21,133 nucleotides of DNA from QHXW01 sp041486185 (GTDB taxonomy: Bacteria > Acidobacteriota > Terriglobia > Bryobacterales > Bryobacteraceae), in NCBI GenBank assembly GCA_041486185.1, contig JBGPKX010000056.1:1-21133 (forward strand), given 5' to 3'. The notes beneath the pieces were generated by a model. It did not search any database. It saw nothing but the letters and a program-made list of their open reading frames with translations, and was not told where the DNA came from. Position numbers and translations under genes: made by a program. This document shows positions 14,316 through 20,261 of the stretch, piece after piece. Each line of letters begins with the position of its first letter. Within the stretch, counting starts at the first letter, position 1.

Positions 14316-14346
14316 TTGACAGCGAATTAGTTTGTATCTATACTAA
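14316..14346 (+). promoter_or_regulatory. padR promoter with overlapping palindromic operator
   Basis: TTGACA (14316-14321), a 17-base spacer and TATACT (14339-14344) form a near-consensus sigma-70 promoter. An imperfect 20-base palindrome with TTAGT/ACTAA arms (14327-14346) covers the spacer end and the whole -10. PadR-family repressors commonly bind such sites in their own promoters, so this is probably an autoregulatory operator. Confidence 0.65.
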
Positions 14347-14358
14347 CTTCGTCATCGA

Positions 14359-14679
14359 ATGACGAAATCGAAATCCGATTCAATAGACGCCGACCGGGAC
14401 CTCTATTCGGGACTGATTCGACTTCACGTCCTGCACCACGCCGTGCAAGAGCCCATCTTCGGTCTGGGCATGATCGATGAGCTGGCGCGCCATGGCTACC
14501 GGATCAGCCCGGGCAGCTTGTACCCTCTGTTGCACGGCTTGGAACGGAAGGGCTACCTGCGCTCCACGGTGCAGCGAAAGGGCAGGTCGCTGCGCAAGGT
14601 CTATCGTGCGACTCTCCGCGGCCGAAAGGCGTTGGCGGCGGCGAAAAGCAAAGTTCGGGAATTGTTTCGAGAACTATGA
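14359..14679 (+). CDS. PadR-family transcriptional regulator
   Basis: A 106-residue winged-helix repressor. Helices 2-3 and the wing are IDELARHGYRISPGSLYPLL (39-58), HGLERKGYLRS, then a strongly basic wing (VQRKGRSLRKVYRAT) and a C-terminal helix RKALAAAKSKVRELFREL. SPGSLYPLLHGLERKGYL is diagnostic of PadR. Short members like this usually regulate an adjacent efflux or permease operon, and a broken efflux adaptor lies just downstream. The TGA overlaps an ATG (ATGA, 14676-14679), which may be the remains of coupling to a lost gene. It probably autoregulates through the operator at 14327-14346. Confidence 0.9.
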   Translation: MTKSKSDSIDADRDLYSGLIRLHVLHHAVQEPIFGLGMIDELARHGYRISPGSLYPLLHGLERKGYLRSTVQRKGRSLRKVYRATLRGRKALAAAKSKVRELFREL

Positions 14680-14693
14680 GCGCGCATACGCAT

Positions 14694-14765
14694 CCACTCC
14701 CTCACGGTCGCGGCTCGGTAACGATGTTTGCGTCCGAATTTGCATTCGAACCTCCGAGCCACGAC
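14694..14765. repeat. REP-like inverted repeat, related to the element at 20069
   Basis: GTCGCGGCTCGG on the left and CCGAGCCACGAC (14754-14765) on the right pair at 11 of 12 positions. The left arm contains GGTCGCGGCTCGGT (14706-14719), which also forms the inner arms of the 20069-20200 element with one or two substitutions. It sits exactly between padR and the efflux-adaptor fragment. Confidence 0.5.
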
Positions 14766-15106
14766 ATATCCGGGCGAACAATTCCTTGCGACAGTCGCGC
14801 GCATTGCGCATTCCATGGATCCGAAGACGCTCTCCATGGCCGTCGAATTCGACGTCATCAACACCGGCGGCCGCCTTGCGCCGGGCATGTATCCCACGAT
14901 GCTCTGGCCGGGGGGCGCGCCAAGCCCTCGCTGTTTGTGCCCGCGACGAGCGTCGTCAGCACCACGGAGCGTACGTTCGTCATCCGCGTCCGCAACGGCG
15001 TTACCGAGTGGGTGAACGTCAGGCGCGGCGGACGGAGAGTCGGTAGAGATTTTCGGGCACGCTCGAAGCCGGAGAGATGGTTGTGCGGCGCGCCAGCGAC
15101 GAACTG
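14761..15106 (+). pseudogene. Decayed RND efflux periplasmic adaptor (HlyD/MFP family), C-terminal part
   Basis: Adaptor-like sequence is spread over several frames. Frame one (14761-14910) gives TTYPGEQFLATVARIAHSMD and GRLAPGMYPTMLWP, typical of the barrel region of RND adaptors. A second frame (14928-15029) gives SLFVPATSVVSTTERTF and NGVTEWVNVRRG. The next pieces, VEIF (about 15043-15054) and GTLEAGEMVVRRASDEL (from 15056), need two more shifts. The order matches the end of an intact adaptor, so this is one gene broken by at least three indels and lacking its N-terminal two thirds. Neither the inner-membrane pump nor the outer-membrane channel follows. It was probably the target of the adjacent PadR. 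Confidence 0.75.
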
Positions 15107-15171
15107 TGCGAGGTGCACGCGCGTGAATGCGCACTTGGCAGCGAATCCGTCGTAGAATTTCGTAGGGAATA

Positions 15172-15191
15172 GACAGGCAAGAATGCCTGTC
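15172..15191. repeat. Short perfect hairpin in the metY leader
   Basis: GACAGGCA (15172-15179) and TGCCTGTC (15184-15191) pair perfectly around the loop AGAA. Five bases later AGGAG (15196-15200) is the metY ribosome site, so the hairpin would lie in the leader of the message. I recall a GACAGGCA...TGCCTGTC motif as a dispersed repeat in acidobacterial genomes, but this is from memory only. Confidence 0.5.
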
Positions 15192-15208
15192 CCACAGGAG
15201 CCCCAATC

Positions 15209-16543
15209 ATGGCCGATACTGTTTCCACGCCGCCAGCTTCAACCGACGAATCCTCCGCGGAGCATGCCTTCGGGTTCGCCACGCGCGCCCTGCACGCGGG
15301 CCAGCGTCCCGATTCGGACACCGGCGCGCGCGCCGTTCCCATCTACCAGACCACGTCTTATGTTTTCGAAGACACCGAGCACGCCGCCGCCCTGTTCAAC
15401 CTGCAGCGCTTCGGCAACATTTACACGCGCATCATGAATCCGACGACCGCGGTTTTCGAAGAGCGTATGGCGGCGCTCGAGCGCGGTGTGGGCTCGCTCG
15501 CGCTGGCCAGCGGACAGGCAGCGCAGTTCATCGCCATCACCAGCCTGTGCCAGGCGGGCGACGAGATGGTCGCGGCCTCCACGCTCTACGGTGGCACCTA
15601 TACGCAGTTCGACATCAGCTTTCGCAAGCTGGGAATCAACACCACGTTCGTCGATCCGGACGACCCGGAGAATTTCCGCCGCGCCATCACGCCGCGCACG
15701 AAGCTGATCTATGCCGAGACCATCGGAAATCCGCGGATCAACGTGCTGGACATTGCCGCCGTGGCGAAGATCGCGCATGAAGCCAACATTCCCCTGGTGA
15801 TCGATAACACCTTCGCTTCGCCGTATCTCTGCCGGCCCATCGAGCATGGCGCAGATATCGTGCTGCACTCGGCCACGAAATTCATCGGCGGGCACGGCAC
15901 CTCCATTGGCGGCGTCATGGTGGATAGCGGCAAGTTCCCCTGGGACCGCGGCGCATTTCCGCAACTGCTCGAGCCAAGCAAGGGCTATCACGGCATCCGT
16001 TTCTTCGAGACGTTCGGCGATCTGGCGTACATCGTGAAAGCGCGCGTGGAGGGTTTGCGCGACTTCGGCCCGGCGTTGAGCCCGTTCAACGCATTTCTGT
16101 TTCTGCAGGGGCTCGAAACTTTGCCACTCCGCATGGACCGCCACTCGCGCAACGCGCTGGCCGTGGCCGAACACTTGAGCCGGCATCCGCTGGTGAGCTG
16201 GGTGAACTATCCGGGCCTGGCTTCGAACCCGTATCACAAGCTGGCGCAGAAGTATCTACCCGGCGGCGCGGGCGCCATCATGACGTTCGGGATTCGCGGC
16301 GGTCTCGAGGCGGGCCGGCGGTTCATTGATTCCATGAAACTGTTTTCGCACCTGGCGAACGTGGGCGACGCCAAGAGCCTGGTGATCCATCCCGCGTCCA
16401 CCACGCACCAGCAGTTGAGCGACGAAGAGAAGCTCGCGGCCGGCGTCGGCAACGACCTGATCCGACTGTCGGTCGGTATTGAAGACATCGAGGATATTCT
16501 GTGGGACCTCGATCAGGCGCTCGCCCAAGCCCACCGCTCGTGA
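15209..16543 (+). CDS. metY: O-acetylhomoserine sulfhydrylase (MetY)
   Basis: A PLP enzyme of the Cys/Met metabolism family that makes homocysteine from O-acetylhomoserine and sulfide. The 444 residues include FATRALHAGQRPDSDTGARA, YTRIMNPTTAVFEERMAALE, the PLP-contact ASGQAAQFIAI, VIDNTFASPYLCRP, and the Schiff-base lysine K224 in HSATKFIGGHGTSIGG. The length of about 440 and the SKGYHGIRF segment separate MetY from the shorter MetB and MetZ. AGGAG lies eight bases before the ATG. The stop overlaps the next gene (TGATG), so a CoA-binding protein is cotranslated. A cysteine-forming side activity is common in this family. Confidence 0.93.
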   Translation: MADTVSTPPASTDESSAEHAFGFATRALHAGQRPDSDTGARAVPIYQTTSYVFEDTEHAAALFNLQRFGNIYTRIMNPTTAVFEERMAALERGVGSLALASGQAAQFIAITSLCQAGDEMVAASTLYGGTYTQFDISFRKLGINTTFVDPDDPENFRRAITPRTKLIYAETIGNPRINVLDIAAVAKIAHEANIPLVIDNTFASPYLCRPIEHGADIVLHSATKFIGGHGTSIGGVMVDSGKFPWDRGAFPQLLEPSKGYHGIRFFETFGDLAYIVKARVEGLRDFGPALSPFNAFLFLQGLETLPLRMDRHSRNALAVAEHLSRHPLVSWVNYPGLASNPYHKLAQKYLPGGAGAIMTFGIRGGLEAGRRFIDSMKLFSHLANVGDAKSLVIHPASTTHQQLSDEEKLAAGVGNDLIRLSVGIEDIEDILWDLDQALAQAHRS

Positions 16544-17070
16544 TGCCGGACCAGTGCAAGTTCGATCTTTCCGACGGCGTGAGCTCAGGCTCGCCGGTGA
16601 ACCGCAGCCGCTTCGCCATGACGGCAGCGGACCGGCTGCGTATTCTCGAAACCTATAAGCACATCGCCATGGTGGGCTTGTCCGGGAATCCGTTCCGCCC
16701 GAGTCACTTCGCGGCTATTTATCTGCTTGCCGAGGGTTACGATGTCGTGCCGGTGAATCCGCGTGAGAAGGAAGTGCTGGGCCGCAAGTCCTATGCCTGT
16801 TTGCGAGAGGCGCCTGGACCGGTCGAGGTCGTCGACATTTTCCGCGAGGCCTCAGCCGTGCCCGATATCCTCGAAGAGGCCATCGCTATCGGCGCCAAGG
16901 TAGTCTGGATGCAATTGGGCGTCATCCACGAGGCCGCCGCCGAACGCGCCCGCGCTGCCGGCTTAGAAGTAGTGATGGACCGCTGCATGAAGATCGAGCA
17001 CGCGCGCTTCTTCGGCGGGCTGAACACCATCGGGCTGAATACAGGCTTGATTTCGGCGCGGAGGCGTTAG
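16543..17070 (+). CDS. CoA-binding protein (YccU-like, CoA_binding_2)
   Basis: A single Rossmann-fold protein. HIAMVGLSGNPFRPSHFAA is the nucleotide-binding loop. YDVVPVNPREKEVLGRKSYA, VEVVDIFREASAVPDILEEA, VVWMQLGVIHEAAAERARAA and MDRCMKIEH complete the YccU fold, the CoA-binding domain also found in acyl-CoA synthetases. The ATG at 16543 overlaps the metY stop (TGATG) and gives 175 residues. Another ATG at 16618 would give 150 residues, the core length. The coupled start is chosen, but neither has a ribosome site. Cotranslation with MetY suggests a role around acetyl-CoA or acylhomoserine supply (inference). Confidence 0.82.
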   Translation: MPDQCKFDLSDGVSSGSPVNRSRFAMTAADRLRILETYKHIAMVGLSGNPFRPSHFAAIYLLAEGYDVVPVNPREKEVLGRKSYACLREAPGPVEVVDIFREASAVPDILEEAIAIGAKVVWMQLGVIHEAAAERARAAGLEVVMDRCMKIEHARFFGGLNTIGLNTGLISARRR

Positions 17071-17490
17071 CTAGGGTACGGTCTTGACTTCGAGGCCAGA
17101 CAAGCGGGCGGCCACGGCAAGCTGTACATCGTGCGTCACAAAGAGCAGCGGCTCACCGCCTTCTTCCATCCACAAAAGAGCGGTTGCAAGATGAATCGCA
17201 TCCAACGTGCCAATAACGGCGGAAAACGGACCGGCGGCTCGATCCTGGATCGCAGACTCCACAGGCACTTGCACGAAGCCCTTCAACAAGAGGCGCAGGG
17301 CGTCTACCGCGTCCGCCATTTGCGCCTCTCGTAGTCTTCCGGTCAATCGCAACCGGTCGAGCGATCGAAACGATTCCACCCGGATCAGTTCACTGCTGAC
17401 GAGAAGATCCCATCGCGACCAGTTCTCGATGGCGCCCGGCTCCCGCAGCAGGCTGCGCAGGACCACCGACGCGTCCAAGTAGGCCTTCAC
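17071..17490 (-). CDS. vapC: VapC-type toxin, PIN-domain ribonuclease
   Basis: A 139-residue PIN-domain protein with the four acidic residues of the metal-dependent RNase site in order: D6 in YLDAS, E39 in LIRVES, D97 in TLDAIHLATA and D121 in FVTHD. VapC toxins cleave tRNA or rRNA when their antitoxin is degraded. The GTG start overlaps the TGA of the antitoxin gene by four bases (17487-17490), the usual vapBC coupling. Its stop TAG (17071-17073) abuts the end of the convergent CoA-binding gene with no spacer. All active-site residues are intact, so the toxin is probably functional. Confidence 0.9.
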   Translation of the reverse strand: MKAYLDASVVLRSLLREPGAIENWSRWDLLVSSELIRVESFRSLDRLRLTGRLREAQMADAVDALRLLLKGFVQVPVESAIQDRAAGPFSAVIGTLDAIHLATALLWMEEGGEPLLFVTHDVQLAVAARLSGLEVKTVP

Positions 17491-17777
17491 ACGAGGCCTT
17501 TATCCATGACGTCGCGTTTGACCCACTTCAATGCGCGATCCACATCGCCCGGCTTGAGCCCTGCCGGCCGAGGCAGCTTGGCCAGCATTTTGTCGATGTC
17601 CTTCAGCGATCCCGTGGCGGGCCGGATGGTCAGCCGCTTGGGGCGCTCCTGGTAGGGGACGATGCGGGCGATGGGCGTTTCCCGATCCTTGATCACGATC
17701 TCGTTGCCGCTTCTGACGGAGCGCAGGTACTGGCTCAGCTTGCTCTTCAGTTCTGCAATCTTGACCTCGCTCTTCAT
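17487..17777 (-). CDS. vapB: VapB antitoxin (Phd/YefM type)
   Basis: A 96-residue antitoxin. The N-terminal KSEVKIAELKSKLSQYLRSV and EIVIKDRETPIARIVP form the Phd/YefM DNA-binding fold. The C-terminal half (about 55-96) is basic with short helices and would wrap the VapC active site. The ATG at 17777 is chosen because it gives the usual family start and has CATAAT seven bases upstream. A longer in-frame start (ATG 17786, or GTG 17795) adds three or six residues. It ends in a four-base overlap with vapC. Autoregulation through the inverted repeats at 17779-17805 is likely. Confidence 0.88.
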   Translation of the reverse strand: MKSEVKIAELKSKLSQYLRSVRSGNEIVIKDRETPIARIVPYQERPKRLTIRPATGSLKDIDKMLAKLPRPAGLKPGDVDRALKWVKRDVMDKGLV

Positions 17778-17805
17778 ATGACCCATTATGGTCACATCTG
17801 GTCAT
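17778..17805 (-). promoter_or_regulatory. vapBC promoter and operator repeats
   Basis: TGACC (17779-17783) and GGTCA (17790-17794) are perfect arms around six bases. A further GGTCA follows at 17800-17804, ten bases on, so the site faces one side of the helix twice. On the minus strand CATAAT (complement of 17785-17790) is a -10 box seven bases before the ATG at 17777. An operator overlapping the -10 is typical of toxin-antitoxin autorepression. Confidence 0.5.
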
Positions 17806-17907
17806 GTTGCGCAAACGACGCTCAGCCGGCGTGGCAAGAATTATTTAGGGAAATCGGTTCACATTCGCACGGCCCGAACCGATAAGACTGGGCAGGAGAA
17901 TCCAGCC

Positions 17908-18192
17908 ATGCGGATCGAACAATCGGACGTGCAGTTGTCCGCGAGCAGTTGGCTCGCCAGTTTGCAGCAGACGCGCCAGCAGACTGCGATCTCGCTCGGG
18001 CCGCCTGATCCGCCCACGGCATCTGCCGCAGACCGTGCGGTGTTCAGCTCAAGCACCGCGAATACCGGTGATACGGGTGCGGACGTCATGGGCGATCCCA
18101 GGCTCCAGTTGATGCTATGGGCGGCGGAGATCATCGTCGGGCATGAGATCCATCTGTTCCATCTTCCCGCGCAGGGGGGCCCCGCTGTGTAG
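17908..18192 (+). CDS. N-terminal part of an amber-interrupted calcium-loop protein
   Basis: From ATG 17908 (AGGAGA at 17894-17899) 94 residues are read, then TAG. The sequence runs from MRIEQSDVQLSASSWLASLQ through a threonine/alanine linker to LQLMLWAAEIIVGHEIHLFH. The reading frame continues after the TAG without any shift into the calcium-binding part that starts at 18238. From memory, related proteins in other bacteria join both parts in one chain of about 330 residues. The region is therefore read as the first third of one gene carrying a single nonsense codon. If it is translated alone, its function is unclear. Confidence 0.65.
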   Translation: MRIEQSDVQLSASSWLASLQQTRQQTAISLGPPDPPTASAADRAVFSSSTANTGDTGADVMGDPRLQLMLWAAEIIVGHEIHLFHLPAQGGPAV

Positions 18193-18237
18193 TTACCCAC
18201 GCCGGCCGAGACCGGGGCCGCGCAGCCGGTTCCTCAG

Positions 18238-18882
18238 GTGACAGTCACCACCACAACGACCCGCGCAGAAGCCGAGCAGCTCGTCTTTCGCGCCCAGGGC
18301 ACGGTCAAGACAGCAGACGGGCGGGAAATCGCCTTTCAGACGGAGCTCACCATGGCCCGCGCGTCGGTGAACGTCACGACGGGCAGCGGAAAGAACGTTG
18401 ATCCGCTGGTGGTGAATCTTGACGGAATGGGTGTTCGCCTGGCGGCGGACCGTGCGCCGTTCGATCTGAGCGGAGCCGGCCAAAGCCAGTCGATCCCGCG
18501 TGTCACCCCAGGGAGCGGTCTGCTCTTCGTGGACCGCAACGGTGACGGAGTGGCCACCGACGGCAAGGAGTTATTCGGTCCGCAGACCGGCAACGGCTTC
18601 GCCGAGCTGGCCGCGCAAGACACAGATCATAACGGCTGGATCGACCAGGGCGACCCGGTCTTCGGACAATTGCGCGTCTGGGTCCAGGACCCGACCGGTC
18701 CGGGAAGAGTGTATAACCTCCGCGACCTGGGCATCGGCGCGATCGGCGTATCGCCGGTCGAGACGCCGTTTCAATTGCAATCCACCAGCAACGAACTGCT
18801 GGGCCAGATCCGCAGTTCCGGCGTGTACCTCACCGAGGGTGGCCGCGCAGGTGTCATGCAGCAGACCGACTTCGCCGCCTGA
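18238..18882 (+). CDS. EF-hand/dockerin-like calcium-binding protein, C-terminal part
   Basis: From GTG 18238 the frame encodes 214 residues. The front part (AQGTVKTADGREIAFQTELT) is a beta-strand domain. Two calcium loops follow: D99-x-N101-x-D103-G...E111 (VDRNGDGVATDGKELFG) and D128-x-D130-x-N132-G...D139 (DTDHNGWIDQGDPVFG). The tail LGQIRSSGVYLTEGGRAG matches a conserved ending I recall from this protein family. No signal peptide is seen. The 15 codons from 18193 to 18237 are also open and join it to the upstream part across one TAG. It could be an independent product from the GTG, the readthrough extension, or the 3' part of a pseudogene. Confidence 0.65.
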   Translation: MTVTTTTTRAEAEQLVFRAQGTVKTADGREIAFQTELTMARASVNVTTGSGKNVDPLVVNLDGMGVRLAADRAPFDLSGAGQSQSIPRVTPGSGLLFVDRNGDGVATDGKELFGPQTGNGFAELAAQDTDHNGWIDQGDPVFGQLRVWVQDPTGPGRVYNLRDLGIGAIGVSPVETPFQLQSTSNELLGQIRSSGVYLTEGGRAGVMQQTDFAA

Positions 18883-19010
18883 GCTTTTTCCTGCGAATGC
18901 GCGCGGGCGTAGGTGTAGACGATTGGTCCCATCTTGTAGCGCAGCGCCATCCGTTTCTTGGAGGGACCTGCGGGTTTTCGTTCCGGCCTGGGCGAAAAGG
19001 CGCAGGACCG

Positions 19011-20021
19011 CTACTTGATCCCGATCACCATGGAATCCGGACCCGCCAGGTGCTCGACGCGGGTCTCACGAAATCCGGCTTCCTTCATCCAGCCCTGGCA
19101 ATCCGATCCGGTATAGTCAAACCCACCGGACGTCTCGATCAGCATATTCAGGCTCATCAGCAGGCCGAAGGCATTTTTGGAGCGGTCATCATCGATGATG
19201 CTCTCGTAAACGATGAACGCTCCGCCATCCGGGATGGCTTGGTAAGCTTTGCGCGTCAGGAGCTTCTTTTCGTCCAGGTTCCAATCGTGCAGGATATGAC
19301 CCATCATGACGACGTCGGCGCGCGGCAGCGGATCGTTGAAAAAATTGCCGGGGCGGAATTCGACTCGTGATGAGAGGCCGTTGTGCGCCATGTATTCTTC
19401 GAAAATGGGAGCCACTTCGGCCAGATCGAATCCGATGCCGGCGATGTGCGGATTGGCCAGCGCCACCTGGGTGATGAGATCTCCCTGGGCCGTGCCGACG
19501 TCCACGGCACTCTTGTATTTGCCCCAGGGAAACTTGCCGGCGATGGCTAAATTGGCGCCGTGGCTGATGCCGGTCATGGCGCCCAGAAACTGTTTGAGGC
19601 GCGCCGGATCGGCGTAGAGCGCCCCAAAAAAATTGGGCCCGCCACCCTTGCCCTCGTTCTGCTGTTCGCCGGTGCGCAGGGCGACGGTGAGGTGGTTCCA
19701 GAATGCATAGAGGCGCTGATTCGCCATCTCGAGCATGCCGCCGATGTAGGACGGCTTTCGCTTATCCAGAAAGAAATCGGTCGAGGGCGTGTTGTAGTAC
19801 TTGCCGTCCCGGCGCTCGAGAAAGCCCAGCGCGACCAGCGTGTCGAAAAAGTCGCGCGATGAACGCGGATGCAGGCCGAGGCGTCCCTCGAGGGTTTCGA
19901 GGTCCTCGGGATGTTTGGCGAGTTCGGTAAACAATTCCATCTCGACTGCGCTCAGAAGCGTTTTCGAGGCCCAGAAGCCCAGGCCCACTTGCATGATTTG
20001 ATCCATTCGAGGTTCGCTCAT
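19011..20021 (-). CDS. SAM-dependent O-methyltransferase (COMT/acetylserotonin type)
   Basis: A 336-residue Methyltransf_2-family enzyme. The N-terminal 100 residues form the winged-helix dimerisation domain (MQVGLGFWASKTLLSAVEME, then LGLHPRSSRDFFDTLVALG). The catalytic Rossmann fold has SAM motif I VDVGTAQGDL (173-182), D199 in GIGFDLAEV, and HILHDWNLDEKKLL with the catalytic-base histidine H245. These enzymes methylate hydroxyl groups of small aromatic or polyketide molecules; the acceptor is unknown. The gene stands alone: it is convergent with the calcium-loop gene (128 bases apart) and is preceded by the palindromic repeat. No other secondary-metabolism gene is visible nearby. Confidence 0.88.
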   Translation of the reverse strand: MSEPRMDQIMQVGLGFWASKTLLSAVEMELFTELAKHPEDLETLEGRLGLHPRSSRDFFDTLVALGFLERRDGKYYNTPSTDFFLDKRKPSYIGGMLEMANQRLYAFWNHLTVALRTGEQQNEGKGGGPNFFGALYADPARLKQFLGAMTGISHGANLAIAGKFPWGKYKSAVDVGTAQGDLITQVALANPHIAGIGFDLAEVAPIFEEYMAHNGLSSRVEFRPGNFFNDPLPRADVVMMGHILHDWNLDEKKLLTRKAYQAIPDGGAFIVYESIIDDDRSKNAFGLLMSLNMLIETSGGFDYTGSDCQGWMKEAGFRETRVEHLAGPDSMVIGIK

Positions 20022-20068
20022 TCTATTTTCCAGGTCATCACAATGTAGTACAGGAGCTCTATTGACGG

Positions 20069-20200
20069 CTAGTGGCCTGCCGCGCCCAGGATTAGTACCG
20101 CTTCCTTCGGTCGCGGCTCAGTGAAGCCCGTCCGGGACCGAGCCGTGACCAAAGGGAGCGGTTGCATCAAGCTAACGAGTACTCCGCGACAGGCTACTAG
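20069..20200. repeat. 132-base palindromic repeat element (REP/MITE-like)
   Basis: The outer arms CTAGTGGCCTGCCGCG (20069-20084) and CGCGACAGGCTACTAG (20185-20200) match at 14 of 16 positions as an inverted repeat. The inner arms, 25 bases each (20098-20122 and 20137-20161), match at 21 of 25; all four differences are transitions. The whole would fold into one long hairpin with a 14-base tip. It contains no coding sequence and lies between the methyltransferase and the nitrilase genes. Its inner arm resembles the repeat at 14694. Confidence 0.7.
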
Positions 20201-20261
20201 TCCGGCGCGGAGGCGGGCGGGTGTAGACTATCTCTCGGCAGCGGCGGGGAGCACACTATTT

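Noticed and set aside
14676..15155. 159-codon ORF starting at the ATG that overlaps the padR stop
   Set aside because: Only codons 85-118 resemble a protein (efflux adaptor). The rest is repeat DNA or out-of-frame adaptor sequence, so it is not a real gene as it stands.
18740..18950. Minus-strand frame beginning MALRYKMGPIVYTYARAHSQ
   Set aside because: The first 20 residues look protein-like, but the frame runs into antisense of the calcium-loop gene and has no ribosome site; too little to call.
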